Source of the DNA: JAHDHW01 sp963793295
GTDB taxonomy: Bacteria > Bacteroidota > Bacteroidia > Chitinophagales > Saprospiraceae
DNA length: 64,000 bases
NCBI GenBank assembly: GCA_963793295.1
Contig: CAWBZX010000013.1
Coordinates: forward strand, 248,001 to 312,000
Direction: 5' to 3'
Under the pieces are notes generated by a model that saw only the letters and a list, made by a program, of their open reading frames with translations, had not been told where the DNA came from and made no database searches. Within the stretch, counting starts at the first letter, position 1. Every line of letters begins with the position of its first letter. The translations under genes were made by a program, and so were the position numbers. Of the stretch, positions 61,109-64,000 are shown one piece after another.

Positions 61109-62293
61109 ATGAGAAAATATTATTTCTTTTCTTGTCTCTTTTTTATTCATTTTGTTTCTTTAACCCATGCGCAGGAACAGGTATCACCAGACAGCATTTC
61201 ACGTTTAAATTTATTGTTTGTTGGAGATATCATGGGCCATGGGCCTCAAATCAAATCTGCTGAAATCGGCAAAGATAATAATTACGATTATTTGCCTTGT
61301 TTTAAATATGTGCGCCCTATCATTGAAGAAGCTGATTTGGCAATCGGGAACCTGGAGCTGACGCTACCCGGCAAACCTCCCTATCAGGGTTACCCACAAT
61401 TTAGAAGTCCTGATGAACTGGCTTATGCGCTTCGCCTGTCTGGTTTTGACATGATGGTCACTTCTAATAATCATTCAAATGACGCAGGTGCCCTTGGCGT
61501 AATCAATACCATTTCTACATTAAAAGGTTATGGTTTTTATCAAACCGGAACTTTTAAAAATAAAGAAGAAAAAGAGCTCTTTTATCCACTTATAGTTTAT
61601 AAAAACGGCTTTAAATTAGCTTTTCTCAACTACACCTATGGAACCAACGGCCTTTCAACAAAAGAACCAACATTTGTTAATCTAATAGATACGACCCTAA
61701 TAAAAAAGGACCTGGAACTTGCACAGCAATTAAAACCTGATGCCATTATCGTTATCATGCACTGGGGCTTGGAATATAAACTCTTGGAAAGTTCTGATCA
61801 AAAAATGTTGTCAAATAAAATAATTGATTGGGGAGCCGATTTGATCGTAGGAAGCCATCCTCATGTCGTTCAGCCAATCAAGCAGCAATCCGTTTTACAA
61901 AAAGACAGCACTTTAAAAAAAGTTGTTGTTGCTTACTCTCTTGGAAACTTTATTTCCAATCAAACAAAACCCAATACCGATGGAGGAATCATGTTTGAAA
62001 CTGAATTAGTAAAAAATCTAAAAACGGGAAAAGTTACTTTAGGTAAAAATCATTATATCCCGGTTTGGCGATACATTCATAAAGACTCAAAAAGGAAATC
62101 AACTTATCATATCATTCCGGTTTCTGCCTTTGAAGCTGATGAATCGAATTTTCTTGAAATGACCGAAAAGGATAAAAAAGCAATGAAAAATTTTGCGCTA
62201 AAAACACGAAACCATCTCAACAAATACGATAGTTTCGAACGTTACATTAACTTTGAGATTTTAAACCTCACCGCCAATAAAAAAACAAAATGA
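61109..62293 (+). CDS. CapA-family metallophosphatase-like protein
   Basis: The 394-residue protein has a signal peptide (about 1-22, ending THAQ). The CapA/PGA_cap domain shows LLFVGDIMGHGPQ near residue 36, then IGNLELTLPG, MMVTSNNHSNDAGALG, VIMHWGLEY and DLIVGSHPHVVQP, all typical of the calcineurin-like family tied to poly-gamma-glutamate capsules. CapB, CapC and CapE homologues are absent, so capsule synthesis is not implied. It lies nine bases after mrdA and overlaps folA by four bases. A periplasmic role in wall or polymer turnover is inferred from that context. Confidence 0.9.
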   Translation: MRKYYFFSCLFFIHFVSLTHAQEQVSPDSISRLNLLFVGDIMGHGPQIKSAEIGKDNNYDYLPCFKYVRPIIEEADLAIGNLELTLPGKPPYQGYPQFRSPDELAYALRLSGFDMMVTSNNHSNDAGALGVINTISTLKGYGFYQTGTFKNKEEKELFYPLIVYKNGFKLAFLNYTYGTNGLSTKEPTFVNLIDTTLIKKDLELAQQLKPDAIIVIMHWGLEYKLLESSDQKMLSNKIIDWGADLIVGSHPHVVQPIKQQSVLQKDSTLKKVVVAYSLGNFISNQTKPNTDGGIMFETELVKNLKTGKVTLGKNHYIPVWRYIHKDSKRKSTYHIIPVSAFEADESNFLEMTEKDKKAMKNFALKTRNHLNKYDSFERYINFEILNLTANKKTK

Positions 62294-62787
62294 TTGTTTC
62301 TGCTATAGTTGCGACTGCGAAAAATAATGTTATCGGAAAAGATAATAATATTCCCTGGTATCTTCCCGATGATTTAAAATACTTCAAGGCCAAAACACTG
62401 AATCATCACGTCATCATGGGGCGGAAAAGTTATGAATCGATCGGCCATCCTCTTCCGAAAAGGACCAATATCATTGTTACTCGGAATTCTTTCTTCATTG
62501 CATCAAATTGTTTGGTTGTCCATACCGTTGAAGACGGGTTGGAGATTGCCCGGAAAAATAATGAAGAAGAAGTTTTTATCCTTGGAGGGGCGCAAATTTA
62601 TGAATTGAGCATCCCCTACCTTGACCGCCTTTATATAACAGAAATAGATCTTGAGGTAGAAGGAGACACCTTTTTCCCGCAATTAAATATGGATGAATGG
62701 AAACTCGTTTCTGAAGATCCCCGTAAAGCAAATGAGAAAAATGAGCATGATTACAATTTTAAAATCTTTGAGCGGAAAAAGAGCTGA
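62290..62787 (+). CDS. folA: Dihydrofolate reductase
   Basis: The 165-residue enzyme reduces dihydrofolate to tetrahydrofolate with NADPH. IVSAIVATAKNNVIGKDNNI opens it, followed by PWYLPDDLKYFK with the active-site acid, HHVIMGRKSYESIG, and EVFILGGAQIYELSIPYLDRLYITE, in family order. Length is standard. Its ATG overlaps the CapA stop (ATGA), so it is the last gene of the cell-shape operon. thyA is not adjacent in the window. Confidence 0.97.
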   Translation: MIVSAIVATAKNNVIGKDNNIPWYLPDDLKYFKAKTLNHHVIMGRKSYESIGHPLPKRTNIIVTRNSFFIASNCLVVHTVEDGLEIARKNNEEEVFILGGAQIYELSIPYLDRLYITEIDLEVEGDTFFPQLNMDEWKLVSEDPRKANEKNEHDYNFKIFERKKS

Positions 62788-62916
62788 TATCCTTTTACAA
62801 GAGCTCATCCTTCGAAAATAGCTTCCTATCTTCATCGCCAGATCCAACCTTTCTCTAGCTTCTTTTGATAACCCGTCTTCCGGTTGAGCATAAATAATGG
62901 TTAATAAATCTTTCAT
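62683..62916 (-). CDS. Doubtful small antisense ORF downstream of folA
   Basis: A 77-codon minus-strand frame begins MKDLLTIIYAQPEDGLSKEARERLDL-like sequence of good amphipathic character in the 128 bases outside folA. It then runs into hydrophobic sequence antisense to the folA 3' end. The first 44 residues look protein-like, but the overlap with a conserved gene argues against the full frame. It may be a small real gene, a remnant, or chance. Confidence 0.2.
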   Translation of the reverse strand: MKDLLTIIYAQPEDGLSKEARERLDLAMKIGSYFRRMSSCKRISALFPLKDFKIVIMLIFLICFTGIFRNEFPFIHI

Positions 62917-62976
62917 TTTTTATGGAATTACCGTCCATTTCGTGTCCTAGATAGTAGACCTTTTAAATTATAAAAA

Positions 62977-64000
62977 ATGAAAGAAGATTTTCTCTACTAT
63001 CTATGGCGAATGAAGGGATTTGATTTAGATGAATTAAAAACGACCTCTGGTGAAGAAATCACCATCCAAAATGGAGGAGAACTGAATTACGATTCGGGGC
63101 CGGATTTTTTGAACGCCAGAATCAAAATAGGTGATACTCTTTGGGCGGGCAATGTAGAGATGCACCTTAAATCATCTGAATGGAATGTTCATCGGCATCA
63201 ACTGGATTCAGCTTATGAAAACGTAATTTTACATGTAGTTCTTGAAGAAGATCAGCCCATAATTCGAAAAAATGGTGAGCGAATCCCATGCCTTGAGCTG
63301 CAGAAGCGAATTCCTCCAAAAATTTCAAAAACATATAAAAAGCTCCTCCAAAATGAACATTGGATACCTTGCCAGCACTTAATCCATAAAGTTCCTGAAA
63401 TCACCCGAAACTTATGGTTAGATCGTTTAATGGTAGAAAGACTGGAAGCCAAAATAACTGAAATAGAAAAGAGTTTAACTTTAAACCATAACAATTGGGA
63501 AGAAACATTTTATCAGTTTCTCGCCAGAAATTTTGGCGTAAAAATAAATGCGGAGCCTTTTGAGCAATTGGCTAAATCCATTCCCCTGCTTACCTTGAAT
63601 AAGCATAAAACCAACTTAATTCAATTAGAGGCGCTCCTTTTTGGGCAAGCGGGATTACTAGAAAATGATCTTAAAGATGACTATCCCCGAAAACTTAAAA
63701 AGGAGTATCATTTTTTAAAACGGAAATATCATTTAAAATCCATAAAAGGAGATTCCTGGAAATTAATGCGGCTGCGGCCAGCTAATTTTCCGACTATTCG
63801 AATTGCTCAGTTTGCCACCCTAATTTATCAATCTGTGCACCTTTTTAGTAAAATGTTGATCGCTAAAAATGTCAAAGAAATTGAAAACATGTTTGACGTA
63901 AAAATTTCTAACTATTGGCAAACCCACTACGTTTTTGACAAGTCTTCCATCAAGCGAAATAAATCGTTTGGAAAAAATGCTGTTCACCTCTTGATAATCA
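62977..64000 (+). CDS. DUF2851-family protein (3' end beyond window)
   Basis: The frame starts MKEDFLYYLWRMKGFDLDEL at 62977 and runs to the right edge, with 341 residues visible and no stop. GGELNYDSGPDFLNARI and GNVEMHLKSSEWNVHRHQ are hallmark blocks of DUF2851, a Bacteroidota-specific cytoplasmic family of about 430 residues. Function is unknown. It is on the same strand as the cell-shape operon but 189 bases beyond folA, so it probably has its own promoter. Confidence 0.85.
   Translation, partial: MKEDFLYYLWRMKGFDLDELKTTSGEEITIQNGGELNYDSGPDFLNARIKIGDTLWAGNVEMHLKSSEWNVHRHQLDSAYENVILHVVLEEDQPIIRKNGERIPCLELQKRIPPKISKTYKKLLQNEHWIPCQHLIHKVPEITRNLWLDRLMVERLEAKITEIEKSLTLNHNNWEETFYQFLARNFGVKINAEPFEQLAKSIPLLTLNKHKTNLIQLEALLFGQAGLLENDLKDDYPRKLKKEYHFLKRKYHLKSIKGDSWKLMRLRPANFPTIRIAQFATLIYQSVHLFSKMLIAKNVKEIENMFDVKISNYWQTHYVFDKSSIKRNKSFGKNAVHLLII

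Noticed and set aside
1..64000. CRISPR array, prophage, restriction-modification or toxin-antitoxin genes
   Set aside because: I saw no regularly spaced repeats, no integrase or phage structural genes, and no methylase, nuclease or toxin-antitoxin pair on either strand.

Overview
The window comes from an AT-rich Bacteroidota chromosome, most likely Saprospiria (Lewinella/Haliscomenobacter-like). The class assignment is inference; the phylum is well supported. Evidence for the phylum includes PorZ, a type IX (T9SS) sorting tail with SprB-type repeats, the bacillithiol enzyme BshA, Bacteroidota-type xylose isomerase, DUF2851, a SusC-style carboxypeptidase-like domain on a TonB receptor, and promoters of the TTG-N18..20-TAnnTTTG type. 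Genes are densely packed on both strands. There is one tRNA (Asn), one IS982-family element, no rRNA, no CRISPR and no phage.

Layout. 0-1.8 kb: an unknown truncated gene, a YpfJ-type metallopeptidase and a small outer-membrane barrel. 1.9-8.1 kb: carbohydrate block, with MFS transporter-xylB-xylA on the minus strand and a divergent MalS-like GH13 amylase lipoprotein. 8.1-12.6 kb: EVE-domain protein, large GAF protein, OmpA-family protein. 12.7-17 kb: the accessory-looking part of the window, where a 140-bp direct repeat flanks a LemA-TPM-TPM operon, followed by a GT2 glycosyltransferase, an IS982 element and tRNA-Asn. 17-20.7 kb: PfkB kinase, then a four-gene minus-strand operon (outer-membrane barrel, double zinc ribbon, ExbD-like protein with a DUF2135-like domain, ExbB/MotA-like channel). 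This operon is the best candidate for an undescribed system.

21-34 kb: rlmN (possibly leaderless), CsgG-like protein, DUF3089 lipoprotein, a histidine kinase four bases before a TonB receptor, pckA, a deacylase, an M15 peptidase and a 473-aa protein of unknown role. 34-43 kb: mnmG, an M48-like lipoprotein that has lost its zinc site, two tandem acyl-CoA synthetases, YceI, and a MerR regulator whose cobalamin motif is degenerate. 43-54.8 kb: a T9SS cargo protein, bshA, a YfhO-type membrane protein, porZ, nadD, a small lipoprotein and dnaN. 55-64 kb: a non-catalytic M16 protein, then the cell-shape operon mreB-mreC-mreD-mrdA running into capA and folA, and a truncated DUF2851 gene.

Most genes are core housekeeping, cell-envelope or central-carbon genes. 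Several proteins look like catalytically dead or ligand-free relatives of known families (M48, M16, B12-type MerR). Starts were moved inward from the longest reading frame where a signal peptide, a family-typical N terminus or a promoter position showed the shorter form to be right.
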